Shown piece by piece: positions 51,118 through 58,803 of a DNA stretch of 64,000 nt. The notes below the pieces were generated by a model. It did no database searches. It was not told where the DNA came from and was given only the letters and a program-made list of their open reading frames with translations. The stretch covers positions 148,368-212,367 of the forward strand of contig JAENYP010000005.1 in assembly GCA_016841725.1 (NCBI GenBank), read 5' to 3'. Both the position numbers and the translations under genes were made by a program. Source of the stretch: Thermincola carboxydiphila (GTDB lineage Bacteria > Bacillota > Thermincolia > Thermincolales > UBA2595). Each line of letters starts with the position of its first letter. The first letter of the stretch is position 1.

Positions 51118-51131
51118 CAGACGATAGTCTG
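51118..51131. promoter_or_regulatory. Probable operator between repressor and excisionase-like gene
   Basis: CAGAC-GATA-GTCTG, a 14-bp palindrome midway between the two divergent starts. A TATAATATAAT stretch (minus side) lies next to the repressor gene. Confidence 0.5.
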
Positions 51132-51167
51132 CAAGCAACTACACTATATTTAAGGAGAGTGGTACTT

Positions 51168-51461
51168 ATGGATGCCCACACAGTTACCATTAGCCCTTCT
51201 AGGCGGCAGTTGCACAAAGAGATAAGCAGACTGCAGCGAGCAAATGACCTCCTCGAAGAAAACTACCAACTGAGACATGAACTCGACTCTCTCAAGGCAG
51301 AATTAGAGCGGTGTAATTTTCCTTGGGTGCTTAAAGTCAAACACGTCAAGGAGATAATGAACATTAGCAAAGAGAAAGCCTATGAGCTTGTCACAGAACC
51401 GGGATTCCCTGTTCTGTGGGTAGGTAGGGAGGCACAAATTCCAAGGCAGTCATTCTTCTAA
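51168..51461 (+). CDS. Excisionase-like helix-turn-helix protein
   Basis: 97 residues. The N-terminal half is a coiled coil (KEISRLQRANDLLEENYQLR). The C-terminal half KVKHVKEIMNISKEKAYELV, then FPVLWVGREAQIPRQSF, is the HTH_17/MerR-like fold used by excisionases and small DNA-binding proteins of elements. ATG 51168 is placed by AAGGAG 10 bp upstream. Divergent from the repressor; probably the directionality factor, or a regulator of element replication. Confidence 0.65.
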   Translation: MDAHTVTISPSRRQLHKEISRLQRANDLLEENYQLRHELDSLKAELERCNFPWVLKVKHVKEIMNISKEKAYELVTEPGFPVLWVGREAQIPRQSFF

Positions 51462-51529
51462 TGGCTGCATACCTGTGGAGGAAGGTTTAAATTTAACGAC
51501 AATCTTATTGACTGACAGGAGGATACATA

Positions 51530-52213
51530 ATGAAGCCTATTGACCTTGTTGAAGTCAGGAACGAATGCCAAGGCCGAAAGCTAAACGAGATAGTACAGTA
51601 TCATATAAACAGAGCGAATCTAACAAAGTTAGAGCTTTGTTTCGAAGACACAAAGGACCGCCTTTCCCTAACAGGCCAAGATATAGCTAAAAAAATGACC
51701 CAGTTGTATAGTATGTTAGCTGCTACCAGCGATTTATGGCATGATGACTGTTCCACTATCTTTGACCATGTAACCGATAAAGCTAGAGAAATGTTTGACT
51801 CTATGGGGGAAGAGCCTGATGATGAAGACATTTACAACGTTTGGATGGCTACAGTACTTCATTTGACCATTTTAGCTTACATGTACGGAAATGTTAGAAA
51901 AGTGGCCGGAATTAAGAAACACATAAAACTACCCCTTACAAAGTTCATGGCGGGCATAGCAATCGGCCTCCTTGACGAATCGTGGCTCATGACCCTGGGC
52001 TCCATTTTAGGTTGGGGGATAGTATTTTGCGCCTATGTCTCTATCCTTGAGCGTGACAGGTTACGGAACTTTGTTGCAGATTCTATAGAAACTGGCAGGC
52101 GTGTATGGGGCCTGCCACCTGTTATGGGCTTCTATGTTATCGAATTCTGGGCGGCTGTTATTGGCGTAATACCTATTGTAGCCGTTACCCGTATAATCAG
52201 GGCAATCTTCTGA
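51530..52213 (+). CDS. Element-borne membrane protein of unknown function
   Basis: 227 residues. A soluble helical head of about 130 residues (LVEVRNECQGRKLNEIVQYH, MTQLYSMLAATSDLWHDDCS) is followed by about three hydrophobic helices (FMAGIAIGLLDESWL, LGWGIVFCAYVSIL, VIEFWAAVIGVIPIVAV). The ATG follows AGGAGG. No family recognised. In small phage-satellite-like elements such cargo often acts in phage exclusion or abortive infection, but nothing here proves that. Confidence 0.6.
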   Translation: MKPIDLVEVRNECQGRKLNEIVQYHINRANLTKLELCFEDTKDRLSLTGQDIAKKMTQLYSMLAATSDLWHDDCSTIFDHVTDKAREMFDSMGEEPDDEDIYNVWMATVLHLTILAYMYGNVRKVAGIKKHIKLPLTKFMAGIAIGLLDESWLMTLGSILGWGIVFCAYVSILERDRLRNFVADSIETGRRVWGLPPVMGFYVIEFWAAVIGVIPIVAVTRIIRAIF

Positions 52214-52218
52214 TTATA

Positions 52219-52815
52219 TCAGGCGAGCTTCCGTAACTTTAGCGTTTCCTGAACTGCCTTATACACCTGTTCCTCAACTACCTTACAGTTGAGGAATATT
52301 TTTTGGTAGGTTTGCCAGTGCATCCCCTTGGGCTTACAGGGGAAGCTGACCCCCACGATAAGTTCGCCGCCTAATTTCCGCTTTATCCTATGTATTCTGG
52401 ACAGCAACCTAGATATTTTATTCTGGCGTTGGCTATGGTAAACTAATCTATGGCAGTGTCTGCACCGGAAAAGGCCATTTTTCAAGTACAGTTTTCCTGC
52501 CCGTGTACCACAACCGGGGCAGATAAACCATGGTCGGCTTCCATAAGTGCAGGTACTGTGGGACAATAAAACTGAGTCATTCACCTCTCTGGTGATACTA
52601 CCCACGATTACAGTGTATTTCAAGTCTAATCTACCTGTGCAAGAGCAGATAAGGATACTGGCATCCTCCTCTGGAATGCTATACCAATGCCAACTGTAGC
52701 ATAACCCAGGTTGAAGAAGAGACTGACGATTAAGCTCGTTAATGTCAATGCTTAGGCATTCCTCAGTTAGAGTCTTTGTGGACAACCTCCACCTGCCTGA
52801 ACCGTAACCACCCAT
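52219..52815 (-). CDS. Zinc-ribbon protein common on mobile elements
   Basis: 198 residues. It opens with MGGYGSGRWR, which I know as the start of a recurrent but uncharacterised mobile-element family. The middle holds a zinc ribbon FICPGCGTRAGKLYLKNGLF, then CRHCHRLVYHSQR, and a basic arginine/lysine-rich region follows. Probably a DNA- or RNA-contacting protein. ATG 52815 follows AGGAGGTGG. Convergent with the membrane-protein gene, only 5 bp between stops. Confidence 0.7.
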   Translation of the reverse strand: MGGYGSGRWRLSTKTLTEECLSIDINELNRQSLLQPGLCYSWHWYSIPEEDASILICSCTGRLDLKYTVIVGSITREVNDSVLLSHSTCTYGSRPWFICPGCGTRAGKLYLKNGLFRCRHCHRLVYHSQRQNKISRLLSRIHRIKRKLGGELIVGVSFPCKPKGMHWQTYQKIFLNCKVVEEQVYKAVQETLKLRKLA

Positions 52816-53169
52816 AATACCACCTCCTGTAGTTTTATCGAAATCGTCTGGAAATTGGGCCTAATCACACTGCTATATCAGCCTAGCTAGAATGCCAAGG
52901 ATGGTTCCGTTTTTCCCTTTTCCCGTCCCAGTTTTCAAATAGCCCTGAACCCTTGATACACTTGGCTTGGAGGAAAATATGTCCCGGTTTCGGGGATACT
53001 CCACATATAGCTCAAAGTATATTACCTATGACTATTGCCAAAGACTTTACTCCCTATAGGTAAACATCATGAAAACCGGAACACATCTCCTGCAAGCCTT
53101 GCCCCGCAAGGGTTCGGGCGTACCCAGTTTTTTTGAAGATAAGCCAAAACCGGGTCACCCTAAGTAATA
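52816..53169. other. Intergenic, possible element replication region
   Basis: No gene seen. It contains imperfect inverted stretches (AAAATATGTCCCGGTTTC against GAAAACCGGAACACAT) and CCTTGC-CCC-GCAAGG followed by GGGTTCGGGCGTACCC. It lies just behind the primase gene, where P4-like elements may hold replication signals; this is only a guess from place and symmetry. Confidence 0.3.
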
Positions 53170-55302
53170 TTACGGTCTTAACCCAATCCCTGACCACAAT
53201 CGTGGCCCGGAGCGTTCTTTTATTTCATGGACCTTCGGCTGCAATTCCTGGACTCTTCTGTAAAATTTGTTCCTCCCGAGAGAAGTATAGCCCTCATCAT
53301 CACACCAATCCCCATATTCATCATAGAGCCGGGCCTTGCCGCAAACCGCATAATCTTCAACCACGCACTTGTCTTCAACGAAGGCAAGTACCGAGTCCGA
53401 TTCCCTTCTATACTGGGCTAAAGCTTCTTGGCTTGACTGGTTCTGAGAAAAATTACCCTTCTGGAATAGTTGCTTTAACCCCGCCAGGGCAAGGTTCAAA
53501 AGGCCGGAAAGTTCCTCAGGGGTAACAAGCTTGTCAATCAATCCGGCATCTGCGTTTTTGCCATGCTCAAACCTGTTGTTGAACGGAATCACCGTAATTC
53601 GCCGATAAAAGGCTTGAGACACATCATTAACTTGCGGCAATTGGTTCGCCGAAAAAATCAGCCGTGCAAATGGCCTGAATTCAAAGGGGTCTTGCCCCTT
53701 GCGCTCGGCATTTACATAGTCTCCAGAGACAATCATTTTGAAGGTTGAAATATCCTGAATAGCCTTGGCGGGAAGGTCGGCACAAGTGTTTATTAACTTC
53801 CCCTGCAACCCCGCCAGTTTAAACCTATGTTCGCATAAGTCCTGAAATGATATATTGGCTACGTTCTGGCGACCAATGAAGGAGTTTAAAAGGTCAATAA
53901 GTTTCGATTTCCCATTGCCACCCGTTCCGGTCAAAAGAAACGCCCTCTCAAATTTAGCGGTCGGGAGCAAACAGTAGCCGAAAATTTCGAACACCAAGTC
54001 TATACAGTCATGTGGCAGTACCTCCTCTATGAAGTCCAAAACTTTATCTGCCTTGGCAGTGGGGTCGTAGACAACGGGGACTTGGATTGTGCTAAGCCTT
54101 TCCGGCGTGTGAGGTCTAAGTTCCCCGCTTTGCCAATCAAGAAGGCCATTGCGTAGGTTGATTACCCTATCATCAGGGTTAACCAAGGAAGTGTCAGCCA
54201 CACGCATCTTTTCAATGTAATAAGCTACCTCCTCTACCCTTGCCCGACGGTATTCTGTATCAAGTAAGGATATACTGGACCGCTCTACCACCTGTCTACC
54301 CTGTGGCAAATAAACACCATTTTTATACACCCAAAGGGTATGTCCATCAGAAAATAAACTTTCCTCTGTTAATACATCTTCGGCAAGGAGTTTCGGCACA
54401 AATGTACCCCCATCGAAGTACTTCTCTCTTACCGTAGGAGAAAACTTTCCTGAAATAACCTGACCCGTACCGCCTTCAATGACGGTCAACTCCGCACTAG
54501 CGGGGTTCCAATAGGGAGTTGCCTCAACAAGTGCCAATAATTCATCTTTAGAGTGACCTATAGCTACCCAATCAGATACATCCCCCTTTTCGGTTAACCC
54601 AGGAAGGGGTAACACCTTTACTGTCTGAGCTATGGGATGCAAGGCAAGGGCTACCTCTTGGGCATGTTCGTGCCCTGTTTTATCATTATCAGGGAGAATA
54701 ACCACGTTGGCACCTTCAAAACATCTGTTGTAGCCGACATCCTTAGGCCAACCACCAGCTCCACCTTCCTTAGTAGTAGCCTTTAAGCCCAGGGCGCTCA
54801 ATGTGTTGGCATCTTTTTCCCCTTCTACAACAAAGACAACTTCGGAGTCTTTGTCCATTTTGAGAATCTCTGGGAGATTATAGGGGACGCGTCTAACCCC
54901 CTGCATCTTGTTTATCCATCCACCCTTTCCATCGGGGCGTTGCTGGTAAAACCCCTTGGGGAAAGTACGACATACTCTGTATAGAACCTCACCGTCTTCG
55001 CTTAAATACTGATAACTCGCTACCACCTCCCTTCGTTTAGCAAGACTTGAATTGCTTTTCTTGAAGGGTGATTCCACCATGAGCCTTTTAGCAAAGTCAT
55101 TTATGCCACCACTGCCACAACCAGCATGGCATATCCAAGTTCCCTTCTCAGCATTGACGCTAAAAGAGGGATTGCGGTCATCATGGAATGGGCATCGGGT
55201 TTGCCCCTGGTTACCTCTCCATTTAATGGCTGAAGAAAGCACTGTGGAAAACCAGTCTTTAATCTCTGCAGGGTTTATGGTATGATAAGCTTGTAGTCCC
55301 AT
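53170..55302 (-). CDS. P4-type primase-helicase (CHC2 zinc finger, Toprim, SF3 helicase)
   Basis: 710 residues. A CHC2 zinc finger at the start (RCPFHDDRNPSFSV, then WICHAGCGSGGINDF), a Toprim-type region (VVFVVEGEKDANTLSALGL, VVILPDNDKTGHEHAQEVA), and a superfamily 3 helicase with Walker A LTGTGGNGKSKL, ADLPAKA and LIFSANQLPQV (sensor). It primes and unwinds element DNA from its own origin. ATG 55302 is placed by AGGAGG 6-7 bp upstream; the frame opens earlier. It gives the element autonomous replication after excision. Confidence 0.93.
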   Translation of the reverse strand: MGLQAYHTINPAEIKDWFSTVLSSAIKWRGNQGQTRCPFHDDRNPSFSVNAEKGTWICHAGCGSGGINDFAKRLMVESPFKKSNSSLAKRREVVASYQYLSEDGEVLYRVCRTFPKGFYQQRPDGKGGWINKMQGVRRVPYNLPEILKMDKDSEVVFVVEGEKDANTLSALGLKATTKEGGAGGWPKDVGYNRCFEGANVVILPDNDKTGHEHAQEVALALHPIAQTVKVLPLPGLTEKGDVSDWVAIGHSKDELLALVEATPYWNPASAELTVIEGGTGQVISGKFSPTVREKYFDGGTFVPKLLAEDVLTEESLFSDGHTLWVYKNGVYLPQGRQVVERSSISLLDTEYRRARVEEVAYYIEKMRVADTSLVNPDDRVINLRNGLLDWQSGELRPHTPERLSTIQVPVVYDPTAKADKVLDFIEEVLPHDCIDLVFEIFGYCLLPTAKFERAFLLTGTGGNGKSKLIDLLNSFIGRQNVANISFQDLCEHRFKLAGLQGKLINTCADLPAKAIQDISTFKMIVSGDYVNAERKGQDPFEFRPFARLIFSANQLPQVNDVSQAFYRRITVIPFNNRFEHGKNADAGLIDKLVTPEELSGLLNLALAGLKQLFQKGNFSQNQSSQEALAQYRRESDSVLAFVEDKCVVEDYAVCGKARLYDEYGDWCDDEGYTSLGRNKFYRRVQELQPKVHEIKERSGPRLWSGIGLRP

Positions 55303-55373
55303 ATGTTTGCCTCCTAGCTTAATTGAATGGGGGTATTTCGAGTTCCTCGGTTCCAGAGCCGAGGGATTTTTGT

Positions 55374-55589
55374 TTAAGCCACTGTCAGCTCCCTGGGCCA
55401 TCCGTTTTCCCTGAATAATTCGTTTTCGGACATCCCCAGCAGTTGAGACAATTGACGGCGTATTTTAGGCCAGGGTTTGCGGTAGAGTCCCTCAATTTGT
55501 GAAACAGAGCTGCTTGTGATACCCAATTGCCGAGCAATCTCTGCCTGGCTAAGTCCGGCCTGCCTCCTTTTGAATTCCAGGATTGTCAT
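55374..55589 (-). CDS. Small XRE-family regulator
   Basis: 71 residues, one helix-turn-helix: FKRRQAGLSQAEIARQLGIT, SSVSQIEGLYRKPWPKIRRQ, LGMSENELF. ATG 55589 follows GGGGTGA. It stands upstream of the primase gene on the same strand and divergent from the gene at 55671, so it may control both. Confidence 0.85.
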   Translation of the reverse strand: MTILEFKRRQAGLSQAEIARQLGITSSSVSQIEGLYRKPWPKIRRQLSQLLGMSENELFRENGWPRELTVA

Positions 55590-55670
55590 TAATGTCACCC
55601 CTTTTCTGATATTGGCATTGGCAATTGCTGTTGCCACAAAACATATTGCACGAAAGGAACTTGGGAGCAA

Positions 55671-56900
55671 ATGTTAGACAAGTTAACATCCGGTCTCGAA
55701 CTGGTAAAAAACATGACCCCAGAACACAAAAAAAAGACTGCCCATGGATGGGAAGCCATTACTTTGGCACCTGACCGGTATCTTTTGCGTGGTCATAGTC
55801 TCTCTATTGCGTTTTATAAGCAGTCGATTCCCGCCATGATTCTGCCATGTGTCTTGGATGCTATAAACAACGGTACTCTTGGCAAACCCGAGGATTGGCC
55901 TTATGAATACCATGCACAGGTGAGCATGTGGACTGCGTGCTTATACTTCATACTGTTAAATAAAGGGCTTGACCAGGAAGAAGCAGAAGCCTTCATTTCT
56001 GAGCTTGCTAATATTCCATGGGAAGAGTTGTCACAATGGGCAAGAGATATACTGACAGAAGTTCCTCAGTCCAAGAGTGGGATGTTCAATTTCCTCATTA
56101 AGGCCACCGGAGATGAGTTACAGGTAAGGAAGCTACTTGATGAGTCTCAGCTAGACCGGAAGAAATTACGGCAAGTCTTCCAACGAAGCGGAGGTACTGG
56201 AAGTATTATATGTCTCTCCTGCATGACCAGGGATGACACCGTTTTGGCTCAAATGTGCCTGTTGGCATGGCGACAAGGTAAGAAAGACGAGGAACTACTT
56301 CGCTTTGTCCACCGATATATAAGAAAGGTAACAAGTGATGACGTTGCTATGACTGTTGTATCGCACCTTATTGAAAAATGGGAGACTCCTCTTTACCCCG
56401 GAAGTTTTAACAACTTCATACGGAAATGTATCCACGGAGTCAGCAAAAACGAACAGGGTAGTGATATTGCCAGCAGTGAGGCCGTTGAAGCAAAAGAGGC
56501 CCTGAACTATAGCCCTAAAAAGAGGAAGCAAGCCAGATTTTATTGTGACAGGTACACAGTGGCCCAAGCCTCTGGTATAATTGGATGTTCTACCAGATGG
56601 TTGTATAACCAAATAAACGCAGGTAACCTTCCCAATGCAGAAGTGAATATTGAACGGCACATTACCGAACAGGAAACAATTGAAAAGCGTTCTTACAGCA
56701 TTAATGATGATTGCCTTAGAGATGCCATAAATCTGTACCGCAAGGCAACCGACTCCACTCGGGCGGAATTGGTGAAGTATGTTGCCCGCAAAAGGGCTAT
56801 AGGGATTAGGGGCGCACAGAAGTGGATAAAAACAAGAGAAGACCAAGGGAAGTCACTGCAGGAAATAGCGATAGAAGCAGGTCTTGACCCTTGTTCGTAA
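55671..56900 (+). CDS. Unknown element protein with a helix-turn-helix-like middle
   Basis: 409 residues, soluble, largely helical, no signal peptide. Around residue 290 YCDRYTVAQASGIIGCSTRW, then LYNQINAGNLPNAEVN looks like a MerR/excisionase-type DNA-binding fold. The first half (LAPDRYLLRGHSLSIAFYKQ, PCVLDAINNGTL) is of the look seen in uncharacterised phage/plasmid proteins. ATG is preceded by GGGAG. It is the last gene before attR and is divergent from the primase unit. Cargo or replication factor; not recognised. Confidence 0.6.
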   Translation: MLDKLTSGLELVKNMTPEHKKKTAHGWEAITLAPDRYLLRGHSLSIAFYKQSIPAMILPCVLDAINNGTLGKPEDWPYEYHAQVSMWTACLYFILLNKGLDQEEAEAFISELANIPWEELSQWARDILTEVPQSKSGMFNFLIKATGDELQVRKLLDESQLDRKKLRQVFQRSGGTGSIICLSCMTRDDTVLAQMCLLAWRQGKKDEELLRFVHRYIRKVTSDDVAMTVVSHLIEKWETPLYPGSFNNFIRKCIHGVSKNEQGSDIASSEAVEAKEALNYSPKKRKQARFYCDRYTVAQASGIIGCSTRWLYNQINAGNLPNAEVNIERHITEQETIEKRSYSINDDCLRDAINLYRKATDSTRAELVKYVARKRAIGIRGAQKWIKTREDQGKSLQEIAIEAGLDPCS

Positions 56901-57386
56901 ATCATCCAATGTGAAGACGGCTAGGGAACCCATATACCCGCTAGGTGAACTCAAAACTACCATACCCCCTACCCCCTAAACCTACAACTGTCGAGATAAC
57001 TCCGAATACTTGGGTCCTATACCTCGACTAAGCACCTCACATTAGTTACGGCTGATGTTCAACCTAGACCCCAGCAACCAGCTGTAGTTATTAAGAAGCC
57101 CAAAAGGCCGTTAGGACACTGTTGCCCCACAAACCAACCTTGACCCTTCATTGGCAGTCCTACAGCCTGTGATGGCTGATTGACAGCTTTATAGGGACAT
57201 GGCCAGTAGGTCAGCTTTGTCATTGAAGGTTAGGACATTAGCACACTGGGGTTGACAAGTATTTCCTCGGCAGGTAGAATAGGACATGAAACACACACGA
57301 TTTCGCCACCGGAATAAACTGGAAATACTGAATCGTGTGTGCCTGGCGATATAGCAAAAGTGGGGAATCCAGTAACGGTGCGGGTT
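56901..57386. other. Non-coding right end of the element, possible arm-type sites
   Basis: No gene seen. Near its end ACACACGATT (57293-57302) and AATCGTGTGT (57331-57340) form a perfect 10-bp inverted repeat of the same sequence found in the tRNA anticodon stem and at 49515. Its position next to attR suits integrase or excisionase binding. Confidence 0.5.
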
Positions 57387-57473
57387 GTGGCGGAATTGGC
57401 AGACGCACACGATTCAAAATCGTGCGGGAAACCATGAGGGTTCGAGTCCCTCCTTCGGCACCATAAAACCCTT
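57387..57473 (+). repeat. attR: 87-bp direct repeat (tRNA-Leu 3' part)
   Basis: Identical to 49368-49454. The sequence just upstream (GGTGCGGGTT) does not pair with the acceptor 3' strand, so this copy is not a functional tRNA gene. Confidence 0.95.
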
Positions 57474-57480
57474 GATATAT

Positions 57481-57517
57481 AAGGCTTCAGGAGATTTCTC
57501 CCCTGAAGCCTTTTTAT
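57481..57517 (+). terminator. Original terminator of tRNA-Leu, separated by the element
   Basis: AAGGCTTCAGG and CCCTGAAGCCTT with inner GAG/CTC form a strong hairpin followed by TTTTATTTG. It starts 8 bp after attR. Confidence 0.85.
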
Positions 57518-57620
57518 TTGTATTTGGACTAACATGTAAGATCCCTTAACAGATTATGCTCATCTTTTTTCGTCCAGGCAGGCTGTCATTCTGAAGCTCA
57601 CCGGGTTTTCCTTGGATCAT

Positions 57621-58406
57621 TTAATCTCTCTTCCACAAATCAGATATCTTTACTCCCGGATGATGGTAGCGCTTCCGGCCAATAGTTTTCTTTTTGTATT
57701 GTATGGCTTCCCTGGGACACCATTGAATACAGGACAGGCACATCTCACAGTTGCCACACCACTGCAAACGGCCATCCACCAAACTAATATTGGCCCGCGG
57801 GCACAGGCGTACACATTGACCACAGTTATTACACCGTTCGGAATCAACCCAAAAGGACTTGTCGCCGGTGGGAAAACCTTTAAGAGAAAGTTTATAAATC
57901 AGGCCAAGGATGAAATTCGCCAACGCCGACCCCTGTTCCAGTGGCATGGTTTTGCGCCCCCTGATCACATCCAGGATGCCGGGCAGCCGTTCTTCTTTTT
58001 GTACAAACATGGTGACCTGTTTTTCTTCGGGCGGGGCTTCATTCCATAAAATATAGTTGCTTGGCTGTAATACGGCAAAACCGGCCTTCAATTCCACTCC
58101 CCGGCCCTTCAGCAGACCAGCCAGCTGTGGCAGTGTTCCCGCTGGTTGGCCCCCACAGGTAACAATAGCAAAAACATATTCATCACCTTTAAATTTGAGC
58201 CTACTGACAAAGTCCATGATAATTCTGGGAACTCCCCACGCATATACCGGAAACAAAAACCCCACCGTATCGGCCTTTATATCTATAAACTCTGCAGAAA
58301 CAGAAGGAATAGACACCAGTTCCGTGTTATCCAGGTTTAAAGCTATATCCCTAGCCATTTGCAGGGAATTACCTGTTCCGGAAAAATAGAATAGTTGAGT
58401 ACTCAT
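57621..58406 (-). CDS. EFR1-type flavodoxin-ferredoxin protein
   Basis: 261 residues. An N-terminal flavodoxin domain (QLFYFSGTGNSLQMARDIAL, FLFPVYAWGVPRIIMDFV) is fused to a C-terminal double [4Fe-4S] ferredoxin (CNNCGQCVRLCPRANI, then CEMCLSCIQWCPREAI). Such EFR1 proteins are electron-transfer modules of anaerobes, partner unknown. ATG 58406 follows GGAGG. It is a single gene between the element and the defence locus. Confidence 0.88.
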   Translation of the reverse strand: MSTQLFYFSGTGNSLQMARDIALNLDNTELVSIPSVSAEFIDIKADTVGFLFPVYAWGVPRIIMDFVSRLKFKGDEYVFAIVTCGGQPAGTLPQLAGLLKGRGVELKAGFAVLQPSNYILWNEAPPEEKQVTMFVQKEERLPGILDVIRGRKTMPLEQGSALANFILGLIYKLSLKGFPTGDKSFWVDSERCNNCGQCVRLCPRANISLVDGRLQWCGNCEMCLSCIQWCPREAIQYKKKTIGRKRYHHPGVKISDLWKRD

Positions 58407-58803
58407 GGTTTTGGCCTCCAAGCTTCCTGATACTTTTGGAAAATTAATCAATACGGGCAAATACAGAGTTGACCCGGTTTTTGAGGGGTTTTATGAAATT
58501 AGAAAAGACTCGCATTAGTGGGTCTCCTAATATGGATAATGGGAAGTTTATTTGTGGCATATTATTGATTAGTAAAAAGATTAGAATAGGAATTGGAAAA
58601 TGAAAGCACTAATTAGATGAGTATCAAGTGGATAGTACTATAGCTCCTAACCTCGAATGCCATTCGCAACTCGCTCATTATACCCAGTCATAATTAGTAA
58701 AACCGAGGCCCAAAAACAAAAACCGGACCTCAACCAGTACCTTGATGTGAAAAAAACATTAAATTATAGTGAATTCTAGATCGGTTCCAGCGTTGGCTCA
58801 GCA
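58407..58803. other. Intergenic between EFR1 gene and Avs-like gene
   Basis: No gene or clear structure seen. It is more AT-rich than the left part of the window, like the region to its right. Neither a clear terminator for the Avs-like gene nor a second att site was found. Confidence 0.4.

Larger units (their letters stand above)
49368..57473 (+). mobile_element. 8.0-kb integrative element in tRNA-Leu(CAA)
   Basis: Bounded by identical 87-bp repeats (offset 8019 bp). It contains a tyrosine integrase next to attL, a divergent XRE-repressor/excisionase-like pair, an unknown membrane protein, a zinc-ribbon protein, a P4-type primase-helicase, a second XRE protein and a large unknown protein. 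No capsid, conjugation or relaxase gene is seen, so it fits a satellite-type or mobilisable island of the phage-P4/PICI kind. The original tRNA terminator now lies outside, at 57481. Confidence 0.9.

Noticed and set aside
57387-57473. A second tRNA-Leu gene
   Set aside because: The first six acceptor bases are missing and the upstream sequence does not pair with the 3' strand, so it is only the attR copy.
49368-57473. Calling the element a complete prophage or ICE
   Set aside because: No capsid, terminase, tail, relaxase or type IV secretion gene is present in its 8 kb.
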